Source: CAZGAQ01 sp964523405 (lineage in GTDB: Bacteria; Planctomycetota; Phycisphaerae; UBA1845; Fen-1342). Taken from it: a stretch of DNA of 64,000 bases. Both the position numbers and the translations under genes were made by a program. Of this stretch, positions 33,649-42,508 are shown in pieces. The DNA lies in contig CAZGAQ010000013.1 in the NCBI GenBank assembly GCA_964523405.1, positions 1-64,000 on the forward strand. The letters run 5' to 3'. The notes under the pieces were generated by a model. That model saw only the letters and a program-made list of their open reading frames with translations, did no database searches and was not told the origin of the DNA. Position 1 is the first letter of the stretch. The number at the start of each line of letters is the position of its first letter.

Positions 33649-35090
33649 GGCCGGCTCCCGGCACTGGCCTGCGCGGTATCGCTCGGGGCCGAGGTCGGCG
33701 CCGCGGCGCTCGCCGCCTCGTCACTCGAGTCCGTCTGGCTGGGGGCGCTGGTTGGCGCCGACGTCGTCGCCGCGGTCTCCGCCGGCCGCGCATCCGCGCC
33801 CGCCACGGCCGGGGCCGGGCCGGCCGGCTTGGGCGGCACCTTCAGGGCCGAGCCCAGCTGCAACTGGTCCAGACTGCGATACGGCCCAGTGATGATCGTG
33901 TCCTCCACGGCCAGACCGCTGCTGATCTCCACGTGCGTGGCGTCATTGATGCCGGTCTGCACGAGATGCGGCTTCGCCTTGCCGTCCACGGCGCAGAACA
34001 CCAGCCGCAGATACTCGGCCTGGGCCTGCCGCGAGCCGGGCGCGGCCGGTTCCGTCGGCATGTCGAGCTGCTGCAGCAGTTCCGCCGGCACATCCCGTCG
34101 CTTGCGGTACACCACCGCCTGCACGGGAACGGCCAGTGCGTCGTCCCGCCGGGCCACTTCGATTTCGACATTGGCCGTCATGCCGGGCTTGACCCGCGCA
34201 TCCGCGCCCGTGATGAGCACCAGCGTCTCGAAGGTGACGACATCGCGCCCTTGCGGCTTGGTGCCTTTCGTCCCCACGCGCAGCACGCTCCCCGCGATGC
34301 TGCGGCGCGTGTCGGATTGCAGATAGATGCGGGCGGGCTGCTCCGCCGCCACCTGCGCGGCATCCGCCTCGTCGATCCGGCAGCGCACCTGCATCCGCGA
34401 CAGATCCGTGATGACCATGATGCGCGTACCGGGGTTGTTCATCGTGCCCGTGATCACCACTTCGCCCTGCTTGGCAAAGCGCTGCGCGACCACGCCACTC
34501 AAGGGCGCACGAATCACCGTTTTGCGCAGGTCTTCTTGCGCCGACTGCAGCACCGCCTCCGCCTCAACCAGTTCCTGTTGACGCATCTCCAGCATCGCCT
34601 GGGCGCTGACGAGCGCGGAGTGATAATTGGCCTCCTCCATCGGCGAAGTCGCATTCGTGCCGCGCAGCCGCTCCTGCTGCTCCCAGTCGCGCTGGGCACG
34701 CTCCAGGTCCGCCCGCGCCTGCGTGATCGCCGCCTTCAGCTTCGCCACGTTGGCCTCGCGCGAAAGCACCTGCGCTCGGTAGAGCGCGTCGTCCAGCCGG
34801 CACAAGAGGTCCCCCTCCTGCACCTGATCGCCTTCTTCGACCGGCATTTCCAGAATCTTGCCGACCACCTCGGAACTGATGCCGACTTCCGCGAAGGCCT
34901 CCACCTCGCCCGGCGCCTGTACCGTGCGCACAATGTCACGCCGCTCCGGACTCGCCACTTCAACCGGCACTTCCAGGGCTCCGGCGACGTTCAGCATGCT
35001 CTTGCCGTCCTTGTCGCGCGCCTTCTGGTTCAGAATGAGCACGCCCGTCACCGCCAGGCCGAGAATCACAATGCCCACCACCGTCTTCAT
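33645..35090 (-). CDS. MacA-like membrane fusion protein
   Basis: 481 residues. One N-terminal membrane helix (VVGIVILGLAVTGVLIL), a biotinyl-lipoyl half (VEEGDQVQEGDLLCRLDDAL), a helical hairpin (about 105-180, KLKAAITQARADLERAQ), the second half (IRAPLSGVVAQRFAKQGEVV), a beta-barrel domain with VKPGMTANVEIEV, and a long Ala/Thr/Ser/Pro-rich C-terminal tail (about 420-481) unusual for MacA. The ATG follows GGAGA. Known: MacA-type adaptors join the permease to an outer-membrane channel; none is encoded here. Confidence 0.92.
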   Translation of the reverse strand: MKTVVGIVILGLAVTGVLILNQKARDKDGKSMLNVAGALEVPVEVASPERRDIVRTVQAPGEVEAFAEVGISSEVVGKILEMPVEEGDQVQEGDLLCRLDDALYRAQVLSREANVAKLKAAITQARADLERAQRDWEQQERLRGTNATSPMEEANYHSALVSAQAMLEMRQQELVEAEAVLQSAQEDLRKTVIRAPLSGVVAQRFAKQGEVVITGTMNNPGTRIMVITDLSRMQVRCRIDEADAAQVAAEQPARIYLQSDTRRSIAGSVLRVGTKGTKPQGRDVVTFETLVLITGADARVKPGMTANVEIEVARRDDALAVPVQAVVYRKRRDVPAELLQQLDMPTEPAAPGSRQAQAEYLRLVFCAVDGKAKPHLVQTGINDATHVEISSGLAVEDTIITGPYRSLDQLQLGSALKVPPKPAGPAPAVAGADARPAETAATTSAPTSAPSQTDSSDEAASAAAPTSAPSDTAQASAGSRP

Positions 35091-35102
35091 GTCCGTCTCC
35101 GA

Positions 35103-35909
35103 CTAGCCCGGCATCCCGCTCTGCGCCGCCATCTGCGCCATCCCCACCGCCATTCCGCCCCGCACACCACCCGCCACGAGCCAGCATAGCCCGCACGTCA
35201 GCACCGCGCGCCAGCGCGACAACTGCGCCGTCGTCGTCAACCCAATCACCACCAGCCCCCAGTACCACATCCGGAATGGATCCACCGCGCTCAGAAGTCC
35301 TCCCCAGCCGGCCTGCGCCGGAACCGGTCCGCCCGCACCCGCCGGCAGCAGCCGCAGAATCAGCGCCGCGGATGAATCCACGTCCAGCGTGCGGAAATGA
35401 ACCCGCAGCGCCAGCACGAGCAGTAGCCGCAGCACATCCACGAACCCCGCCAGCACGCAGATCGTCAGCAGCGTGTGCCACTCCGCCTTGCGCCCGCTGA
35501 GCGCGGTCACGCCGTACAGCACGGCCGCCACGAGCAGCGCCCCCACCAGCGTCTGCGTCGGCTCGGCCGCCACCACCCCCATCCGGCGCAGCAGCTTCTC
35601 AAACTCGCCCTGCTTGATCTGGTTGTCGTACAGCTCGCGCAGGTTGGAGCGCTCGACCACGTCGCGCCGCGTCCGGTCGATGTCCGCCAGCGCTGCGCTG
35701 ACCCGGTTATCAACCGCGCGGTCGATCAGGCCCGTCTCCACCGTGGCGTACCCGATCAGCGTGACCAGCGTGAGCAGGATCAGCAGCGGCCAGCCCCAGG
35801 CCGAGACGTCCTCCACACGCGCGAACACCCGCCGTGGAGCTACCCACACCCGGGGGATGTCCCGCAGTCCAACCGTCCGACGCGTAGCAATGTGCGGTAC
35901 TTCGAGCAC
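35103..35909 (-). CDS. Yip1-family membrane protein
   Basis: 268 residues with five predicted hydrophobic helices and the Yip1-like opening RDIPRVWVAPRRVFARVED. A charged segment (about 72-105, ADIDRTRRDVVERSNLRELY) lies between helices 1 and 2. The GTG at 35909 is the best start in frame, but its ribosome site is weak. It lies 12 bases before the fusion protein gene and seems to lead the exporter operon. Bacterial Yip1 proteins have no assigned role; here it may assist or regulate the exporter (inference). Confidence 0.8.
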   Translation of the reverse strand: MLEVPHIATRRTVGLRDIPRVWVAPRRVFARVEDVSAWGWPLLILLTLVTLIGYATVETGLIDRAVDNRVSAALADIDRTRRDVVERSNLRELYDNQIKQGEFEKLLRRMGVVAAEPTQTLVGALLVAAVLYGVTALSGRKAEWHTLLTICVLAGFVDVLRLLLVLALRVHFRTLDVDSSAALILRLLPAGAGGPVPAQAGWGGLLSAVDPFRMWYWGLVVIGLTTTAQLSRWRAVLTCGLCWLVAGGVRGGMAVGMAQMAAQSGMPG

Positions 35910-36560
35910 GTCCGCAATCTCGCTTCCCGCTGCGACCTGTCCGCGTCAAACCACACGGCCAAGCCGCACGACTCCGGCCACGCGGCCATCGTAAACCCGC
36001 ACCGCTGCGGCGTATCGGCATTCGCACGCGGCGCCGTGGTATTCGACACGGACCGACAACTTTTGACACGGACAGCGGCACAGGCAGCTTGCGCCACGCG
36101 CCCTCACTGCCGCGGCGCGCTGATGCACAGGATCGTGCCGCACCGGCCAACTTCGGCCACACCGAGCGTGCGCAGACGCAGAGCGGTTTCGCGTTCGCGC
36201 AGCGCGTCACACGCGCGGCGTCCCTATCTGCCCCTACGCGGAACGAGCCGCCGTGCCGCACCAGCCCCCCCCGACGAACCCAACCACCGTCTGCCCCGGA
36301 ACACCGCAGTCCAACAGCCCTAACCCGTTACCCCTAGGACGCTTGCGCTGTGCGGTGCGCCTGCACTGACTCGCTCGCGCCGCACACCGCGCCGCGCAAA
36401 CGCCCAATCGGCACAGTCCTGTCGATGGTCCAACGCGTCCAAGCACCGCCCTCGCTCAGTGTGGCTGTTCGAACATTGTGCTGACCTCCAGTTGCGGCAC
36501 GACGGGGCATCGGTCGTCACCTGCACTAGCAGACTGCTTCACAAGAATGCGGACGTATTC

Positions 36561-36670
36561 GGCCGGGGAGCATGGGCCGCCGGCCCGGATGAACTGCGCC
36601 ATCACCTTGGTACGAGAAGAAAGCGGGGCAGGCGGGGGAGCATGGGTCTCCGGCCCGGATGAAGTGCGCC
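36561..36670. repeat. 40-base direct repeat, two copies 70 bases apart
   Basis: 36561-36600 and 36631-36670 match at 36 of 40 positions. The shared core includes GGGGAGCATGGG and CGGCCCGGATGAA. No other copy was found by eye in the window. Confidence 0.7.
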
Positions 36671-36863
36671 CGGAGCCGGCCGGCGACATCACTCGCTCAC
36701 GCGTTCCCACCCTCAGCCCAGTTTGCAGCATCCGGCCCGCGCCGGCTCCGAACGCATGTGACGCGTGCCTGACGTACTGCAAGGCCTGCCTTGCAGCGTG
36801 GGGCTGGGCTGTCCACCCTCCGCCGCCCCCCCAACTCCGCAACTACCCGCTCCCATTTCCGGC

Positions 36864-36892
36864 TTGTACGCCCCCGCACGCACCATTACGAT
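36864..36892 (+). promoter_or_regulatory. Promoter of the 37001 propeller gene
   Basis: TTGTAC (36864-36869), exactly 17 bases, then TACGAT (36887-36892). The paralogous gene at 40739 has TTGTAC, 17 bases and TACCAT at the same distance from its start, inside an otherwise diverged leader. The conserved spacing supports function. The leader would be about 100 bases long. Confidence 0.65.
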
Positions 36893-37000
36893 AGAAGTGT
36901 GGTGGGCATCGCACCGACGGCAGATTGGGTCCGGGCCGGTGCGCTCCGCGTGCAATAATACGCCGCCGCTGCGTTCGCGCCCGGCGCAACGGGAGGTCTC

Positions 37001-40000
37001 ATGCGTAACCAGAACATCGCCGGCATCGCGGGAATGGTGGTCGCCCTGATCCTGACCGCCGGCGCCGCCCACGGCCAGTGTGTTTCTAGGACCTACACCC
37101 TGCTGCCCAACAACCCCAGCGACTCCTACTTCGGCCAATCCGCCGCCGCCGACGGCGACTGGCTCGCGATCGGCGCCTACCGCAGCGTGCGGCTGTTCCA
37201 TCGCGACGCCTCCGGCTGGCAGCCGGACACCGTCCTGACGTCGCCCTACAGCGCCGGCGACCCCGGTGATTATGGAACGGCTGTCGCACTGGCCGGCGAT
37301 CTGCTCATCGTGCAGGCCCCGTCCCGACGCGGGGTGGTCATCTACCGCCGCGGCGCCGCCGGCTGGGCGGAGGAGACTCGGCTGCAGACGGCCAAGTCCG
37401 GCACGTCCGGCACCCTCAGCCTTCTGCGAGCCGCGGACACAACGCTCGTGGCCGTCGGCTTGCCCACGGCGAAGACGGTCTACGTCTACGGCTGTGCTGC
37501 CGGCGCCTGGCGCCTCGAAGCCACGCTGACCGCTTCCGATGCCGCCAGCGACAGTTCCTTCGGGGGCGCCCTCGCACTCACGGACACCACGCCTTACAAG
37601 CTGCTCGTCGGCGACCCCGGCGACGACGACAACGGCACCCACTCCGGCTCCGTCTATGCGTTTACCCGCGACGCGGCCGGCACGTGGGCGTTCACCGCGA
37701 AGATCAAGCCGGCCCAGGGCGCGGCGGACGACGGCTTCGGCTATCGCTTGGCTGTCAGCGGTCCGGACCTGCTCGTCGGCGCCTTCCCCGCCGCTCGCGC
37801 TGTCTATCACTTCACGGCCACGGCAGGCGGCTGGACGGAGCGGGGCACGCTCGGCTTCGTCGATAGCGGCGACCCGTCCGGCACAATGCTCCTCGTCGCG
37901 CGCGGCGACACGGCCGTGACGGGACGCTACGGCACGAGTTCCTACTATCTCCTCCGCCGCAGTGCCCAGACCTGGAGCGTAGCTGCACGCCTGGAACTGC
38001 CCACCGACGACGCCCCGTACCTCCTCCCCTGGGCGGGCGCACTTCTGCCAGACCAGGCGATCCTCGGCAATTCCATGTCGATACACAACCTCCCCGGCAC
38101 CGTACGCATCGCCAACCTCGTCGACTGCAACACCAACGGCCTGCTCGACGGCTGCGACCTCGCCGCCGGAACCAGCCTCGACTGCAACAGCAACGGCATC
38201 CCCGACGAATGCGAGCTCGACTGCAACGGCAACGGCATTCCAGACGACTGCGACATCGCCGCCGACTCCGGCCTCGACTGTGACCAGAACGGCCGCATTG
38301 ACTCCTGCGACGTCGCCGCCGGCCTCGTGCCCGACTGCAACGGCAACGGGATTCCCGATTCGTGCGATGTCGCCCCTGTCTATCGCTGGACCCGCACCGC
38401 CGAAATCCCGGCCGGCAGCGACACCGCCACCGTCCACTGGACCGGTCTGCCGCCCATCAAAGGCACCGCCGCGGAAGTGGAAATCACGGTCTCGGGCTAC
38501 CGCCCCTTGTCCATCTACGTGACCAGCGATGCCGCGCAAGTCGGTTCGGTATCCCCAATCACCTGCGACCCGAACTGCACCCCCTATCCCCCGCAACGTT
38601 TCCGCATCCCCGCCGCCATCGTCGCCAATATGAACACCACCGGAAACCTGAGCCTGACAATTCGGGCCAGCCGGTGCTACCAGTGTTCCGCCGTTCCCGC
38701 GACCTTCACAGCCACGTTGGTCTATTTCCGCGCCACCCCAACGCCCGACGCCAACACAAATGGCATCCCCGACGCCTGCGAACTCGCCGCCGGCACCGCG
38801 AGCGACTGCAACACCAACGGCGTCCCGGATGACGCCGATGTCCTCGTCCGCGGCGACCAGTTCGAAAGTGCGTCGGCGTGGTCGACGTTCGACCCCAACG
38901 CCGTCCTGGGCACCTGCATCTATCGCTTCAGCGGCGCCCTTTATGACGGACGCTACACGTACTTCTGCCCAAACTCAGAACTTGCTCCCACGCCCTTCCG
39001 CGGCGCCTTTGTGCGCTATGACACGCGTGCTCCGTTCGACCACCCATCGTCCTGGGCCGTGTACGAAGTCGGCCCCCGCATCGGCCCATACGCCACCAGC
39101 TATACCGCCGCCGCATTCGACGGGCGCTATGTGTACGCAACGTGCCGGACGGTTCAGGAACCGACCACGGTCGACGTGATCGTACGCTATGACACGCGCG
39201 CCGCATTTGCCGCCGACGCTTCCTGGGAAATCTTCGGGCTGGCCCCCGCCAACCTCGGCACGCAAACGTACCAGGGCGCTACATTTGACGGACAACGCCT
39301 CTATTTTGCCCCCCTGGACAGCGGCAAAGTGCTCTGCTACGACACGAGCGGCGCATTTCTCGATTCCAACTCCTGGACGATCTTTGACGCGGCCGCGGCC
39401 GGGATCGGCGGTCGCTTTGGCCCCCCCCTCTTCGACGGGCGCTACGTCCACTTCCCACCCGCCGCCTACTCCGGCGTCCCCTCCGCACCATTCCTGCGCT
39501 ACGATACGCAGGCTGCGTTCAGCGCCGCCACATCTTGGCAGTCCTTCACCCCGGATACGGCCGGTGTCACGTCCGCACGCGCCGCATACATCGGCGGGAC
39601 TTTTGACGGCCGCTATCTGTACTTCTCGCCGAGTTACTATGGCACCGCCTATCCCACCCCGTTTAGCGAAATACTCCGCCTCGACACGACCGCCTCGTAC
39701 ACGGACGCTTCATCTTGGCGCGTCTTCAACACGATGAGGCGCGGCCTCGGCGTCGAACCCTACGGCTTCAACCGCGCCGCCTTCGACGGCCGCTTCGTCT
39801 ATCTCACCCCCGGCCAGCACGCGGGCGCTCCCTCCCAGCCGCACTTCCTGGGCGGCGAACTCCTGCGCTACGACACGACGCAGGACTTTGACGACCTCGC
39901 CGCCTGGAGTACATTCGACCCCAACACGGCCGGCGTGACCAGCACCTACTCGGCCTGCACCGGCGGCGTCTGCGACGGCCGCTACCTCTACTTCCCGGAG

Positions 40001-40324
40001 TTCGTCTACTCCGTGCGGGACCGCTACCCCCGCATCCTCCGCTACGACACCCGCTTCGGCGTCGCCGCCGACGCCAACCACGACGGCGTGCCCGACACCT
40101 GCGCGACCTGCCGCGGCGACGCGAACTGCGACGGCACCGTGAATTGGCGCGACATCGACTTCCTCATCGCCGCCATGAACGACAACGAGACCGCCTGGGC
40201 CGGGCTGTTCGGCGCCAGCGCGCCGGGCTGCAACTTCGCCAGTGCGGACGTCGATGCCGACACGCACGTGAACTGGCGCGACATCGACCCGTTTATCCTC
40301 CGCATGAACCAGCCCTGCCCATAG
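37001..40324 (+). CDS. Exported double beta-propeller protein with dockerin-like tail
   Basis: 1107 residues. GGGAGG precedes the ATG, then a signal peptide (VVALILTAGAAHG). Residues about 25-370 are FG-GAP-like repeats (SDSYFGQSAAADGDWLAIGA, LLVGDPGDDDNGTHSGSVYAF). Residues about 374-457 are calcium-type repeats of the pattern DCNSNGIPDEC. A beta domain with paired cysteines (about 458-590) follows. Residues about 617-1020 hold seven repeats of the form SSWxxF, FDGRYVYF, LRYDT, predicted to close as a second propeller. The dockerin-like tail (GDANCDGTVNWRDID) covers about 1036-1107. Function unknown; probably a surface adhesin or scaffold. It is followed by a 96-base hairpin and the paralogue at 40739. 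Confidence 0.85.
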   Translation: MRNQNIAGIAGMVVALILTAGAAHGQCVSRTYTLLPNNPSDSYFGQSAAADGDWLAIGAYRSVRLFHRDASGWQPDTVLTSPYSAGDPGDYGTAVALAGDLLIVQAPSRRGVVIYRRGAAGWAEETRLQTAKSGTSGTLSLLRAADTTLVAVGLPTAKTVYVYGCAAGAWRLEATLTASDAASDSSFGGALALTDTTPYKLLVGDPGDDDNGTHSGSVYAFTRDAAGTWAFTAKIKPAQGAADDGFGYRLAVSGPDLLVGAFPAARAVYHFTATAGGWTERGTLGFVDSGDPSGTMLLVARGDTAVTGRYGTSSYYLLRRSAQTWSVAARLELPTDDAPYLLPWAGALLPDQAILGNSMSIHNLPGTVRIANLVDCNTNGLLDGCDLAAGTSLDCNSNGIPDECELDCNGNGIPDDCDIAADSGLDCDQNGRIDSCDVAAGLVPDCNGNGIPDSCDVAPVYRWTRTAEIPAGSDTATVHWTGLPPIKGTAAEVEITVSGYRPLSIYVTSDAAQVGSVSPITCDPNCTPYPPQRFRIPAAIVANMNTTGNLSLTIRASRCYQCSAVPATFTATLVYFRATPTPDANTNGIPDACELAAGTASDCNTNGVPDDADVLVRGDQFESASAWSTFDPNAVLGTCIYRFSGALYDGRYTYFCPNSELAPTPFRGAFVRYDTRAPFDHPSSWAVYEVGPRIGPYATSYTAAAFDGRYVYATCRTVQEPTTVDVIVRYDTRAAFAADASWEIFGLAPANLGTQTYQGATFDGQRLYFAPLDSGKVLCYDTSGAFLDSNSWTIFDAAAAGIGGRFGPPLFDGRYVHFPPAAYSGVPSAPFLRYDTQAAFSAATSWQSFTPDTAGVTSARAAYIGGTFDGRYLYFSPSYYGTAYPTPFSEILRLDTTASYTDASSWRVFNTMRRGLGVEPYGFNRAAFDGRFVYLTPGQHAGAPSQPHFLGGELLRYDTTQDFDDLAAWSTFDPNTAGVTSTYSACTGGVCDGRYLYFPEFVYSVRDRYPRILRYDTRFGVAADANHDGVPDTCATCRGDANCDGTVNWRDIDFLIAAMNDNETAWAGLFGASAPGCNFASADVDADTHVNWRDIDPFILRMNQPCP

Positions 40325-40325
40325 G

Positions 40326-40421
40326 AGTCCGTCGAAAGCGGGGACAGGCACCGCTGGAACGCCCACCGGCGCCGCGGCGAGCGCGGCCCGGTGCGAAGCC
40401 AGTCCCCTTTTTCGACGGACT
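40326..40421. repeat. Large REP-like hairpin
   Basis: The outer arms 40326-40345 and 40402-40421 are 20 bases each and complementary except at two positions (outer core AGTCCGTCGAAA, inner core GGGGAC). An inner pair GCACCG / CGGTGC (40348-40353 with 40389-40394) extends the stem. It could end transcription of the 37001 gene. The GGGGAC core is shared with the RAYT flank sequences near 59015 and 61450. Confidence 0.7.
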
Positions 40422-40601
40422 GATAGGCTCCACTCCGCGGGCCGCCGGGGCGCGACGGGCGTTCTGTTTCCGGAGTTCACCGGCGCGCGGGCAGCGCGCC
40501 TGTGCGCCGGGCTCCGCCTCACGAACAGCGCCGTGGTGAAATCCCACTCTCTGCCCACGCTCCACCACCCCCAACTCCACGCCGCCGCCCCCATTTCCGG
40601 C

Positions 40602-40630
40602 TTGTACCCCGCCACCCGCATGACTACCAT
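40602..40630 (+). promoter_or_regulatory. Promoter of the 40739 propeller gene
   Basis: TTGTAC (40602-40607), 17 bases, TACCAT (40625-40630). It mirrors the promoter at 36864-36892, including the preceding CCATTTCCGGC, and lies about 108 bases before the ATG. Confidence 0.65.
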
Positions 40631-40738
40631 GAAACCATAGTGGGTGTCGTGTCGACGACCGAGCAAGTCCGGGCGGGTGCGCCCTGTGTACAGCGATTCG
40701 CCGCGGCCGCGTTCGCGCCCGGCGCACTGGGAGGCTCT

Positions 40739-42211
40739 ATGCGTACACAGTCAATCACGATCATCGCGGGAATCGCCGCCTCTCTGACTCTGACCATCGG
40801 CGCGGCCAGCGGCCAATGCGTTTCCCGCACGCTGCACGCCCTGCCCAACGCGGCCGGCGACGCCTTGTTCGGGCAGTCCGCCGCCGCCGACGGCGACTGG
40901 CTGGCCATCGGCGCAAACCGGAGCGTTCGCCTGTACCGCCACACGGCCGCAGGCTGGCAACCGGATGCCATCCTCTCATCACCCTACCCCCCTGTCAGCG
41001 GCTGCAACTATGCGGCCGCCGTTGCCCTGGCCGGCGACCTGCTCATCGTGCAAGCCCCTTCCTGCCACGGCATCGTCGTCTACCGGCGCGCGGCCGAATG
41101 GACGGAGGAAGCCCGCCTGCTCGTACCTAACGCGAGCAGTCACGGCGCGCTCAGCCTGGTGCGCACGGCCGATGAGACGTTTCTCGCCGCAGGCGTCTCT
41201 GACGCGAGAACGGCTTACGTTTACCGCTGCGCCGGTGGCACTTGGCCTCTCGAAGCCACCCTTACCGCCCCCGACGACCCCGGTATCCCCAGCCGCCGGG
41301 CCTTCGGTATCGCCGTCGCTCTCACCGCAAGCGGCCCGCACCAGCTCCTCGTCGGCGACCCCGGCGACGAGGAGAACGGCACACTGTCCGGCTCCGTCTA
41401 CGTCTTCGCACGCGACGCGGCCGGCACGTGGACCTACGACAGCAAGCTCACGCCCGCGCAGGGCACACCCAACGAAAGCTTCGGCTACGCCCTCGCCGTC
41501 AGCGGCGCGGACCTCCTCGTCGGCGCCAACGCCGCCAGTCACGCCGCCTACCAGTTTGTCGCCGGCCCCGCCGGCTGGACCGAGCAGGCGGCGATCAGCG
41601 TGCCCGATGACAGCTTTCCCATGACCACGCTCCTGTGCGCGCGCGGCGACACCGCGCTCCTGGGACGCTGGGGCTCCGGTTGCCACTACCTCCTGCAGCG
41701 CTCCGCCCAGACCTGGACCGCCGTCGCCCGCCTGGAACTCCCGCCCATCGGCAGCATGTACTATAGTTGGGCCGGCGCCCTGCTGCTTGACCAGGCCGTC
41801 TTGGCCCATGCCGCGCCCGGAACCAGCCGCCCCGGCGCCGTGTACCTCGCCGACCTCGTCGACTGCAACACCAACGGCCTGCTCGACGGCTGCGATATCA
41901 CCAGCGGCACCAGTCTCGACTGCAACAGCAACGGCATCCCCGACGAGTGCGACCCCGACAACAACGGCAACGGCATCCCCGATGACTGCGAGGTTTGCCC
42001 CGGCAATGCGAACTGCGACAGCACGGTCGATTGGCGCGACATCGACTACCTTATCGCGGGCATGAACGACAACGAGTCCGCCTGGGCCGGGCTCTTCGGC
42101 GACAACCCTCCCGGCTGTCGCTTCGCCAACCTCGACGCGAGCGCCGACGGCCACGTGAACTGGCGCGACATCGACCCGTTCATTGCCCGCATGAACCAGA
42201 CGTGCCCGTAG
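40739..42211 (+). CDS. Exported beta-propeller protein with dockerin-like tail, paralogue of 37001
   Basis: 490 residues. The ATG at 40739 follows GGGAGG and opens a signal peptide (IIAGIAASLTLTIGAASG). The FG-GAP-like propeller (about 25-370) parallels that of the 37001 product (LFGQSAAADGDWLAIGANR, LLVGDPGDEENGTLSGSVY). It then has a shorter calcium-repeat stretch (DCNSNGIPDECD, about 372-418) and goes straight to the dockerin-like tail (about 420-490). The second propeller and the cysteine-paired domain of the longer paralogue are absent. The upstream gene and leader are duplicated as a unit. Function unknown; exported. Confidence 0.85.
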   Translation: MRTQSITIIAGIAASLTLTIGAASGQCVSRTLHALPNAAGDALFGQSAAADGDWLAIGANRSVRLYRHTAAGWQPDAILSSPYPPVSGCNYAAAVALAGDLLIVQAPSCHGIVVYRRAAEWTEEARLLVPNASSHGALSLVRTADETFLAAGVSDARTAYVYRCAGGTWPLEATLTAPDDPGIPSRRAFGIAVALTASGPHQLLVGDPGDEENGTLSGSVYVFARDAAGTWTYDSKLTPAQGTPNESFGYALAVSGADLLVGANAASHAAYQFVAGPAGWTEQAAISVPDDSFPMTTLLCARGDTALLGRWGSGCHYLLQRSAQTWTAVARLELPPIGSMYYSWAGALLLDQAVLAHAAPGTSRPGAVYLADLVDCNTNGLLDGCDITSGTSLDCNSNGIPDECDPDNNGNGIPDDCEVCPGNANCDSTVDWRDIDYLIAGMNDNESAWAGLFGDNPPGCRFANLDASADGHVNWRDIDPFIARMNQTCP

Positions 42212-42508
42212 GCTCCGCTCCTCGGACCGCCCTGCTGGTCCCGGCTTCCAGCCGGCAGGCCCGTGGCGCAGGCATCTCGCTGGCGTGCCGCCCCATGTCC
42301 TCTTCCCGCTACCCGACCGCGTCTTTCAGCCTTCATGCCTCCGCCCCGTTAATCCCTCAATCCCTCGGTCCCTCAATCCCTGCTCCCGCGTCCTTCGTGG
42401 CGAAATCGCCCTCGCCCCCCGCCCGCTCCGCCCTTATCATGCGGGACTTGGACCGCCCGGAGGCCGCAACCGATTGCGGCCGCGCGGCACTCAGTGCAGG
42501 ACCTGATC
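42212..42508. other. Intergenic region with a short 8-base tandem repeat
   Basis: 297 bases before prfB. At 42353-42384 four 8-base units run in tandem (TCCCTCAA, TCCCTCGG, TCCCTCAA, TCCCTGCT). The rest has no recognised element apart from the GCAGGA ribosome site of prfB at 42496-42501. Confidence 0.6.

Larger units (their letters stand above)
35910..37000. other. Long intergenic region with direct repeats and a promoter
   Basis: 1091 bases between the divergent Yip1 and propeller genes. It contains a 40-base direct repeat at 36561 and 36631 and, at its right end, the promoter at 36864-36892 and the GGGAGG ribosome site at 36991. The long open frames here look like GC-rich shadows. Nothing recognisable lies between 35910 and 36560. 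Confidence 0.6.
40325..40738. other. Intergenic region between the two propeller genes
   Basis: 414 bases. The left part is a long REP-like hairpin (40326-40421). The right part is a leader that resembles that of the 37001 gene, with its promoter at 40602-40630 and GGGAGG at 40729-40734. The middle (about 40430-40560) shows nothing recognisable. Confidence 0.6.

Noticed and set aside
36561..36670. CRISPR array
   Set aside because: Only two repeats with mismatches and one 30-base interval; no cas genes in the window.
35475..36894. Open frames in the 1.1-kb region between Yip1 and the propeller gene
   Set aside because: Compositionally biased, several overlapping on both strands, no ribosome sites, and one runs through the direct repeats.
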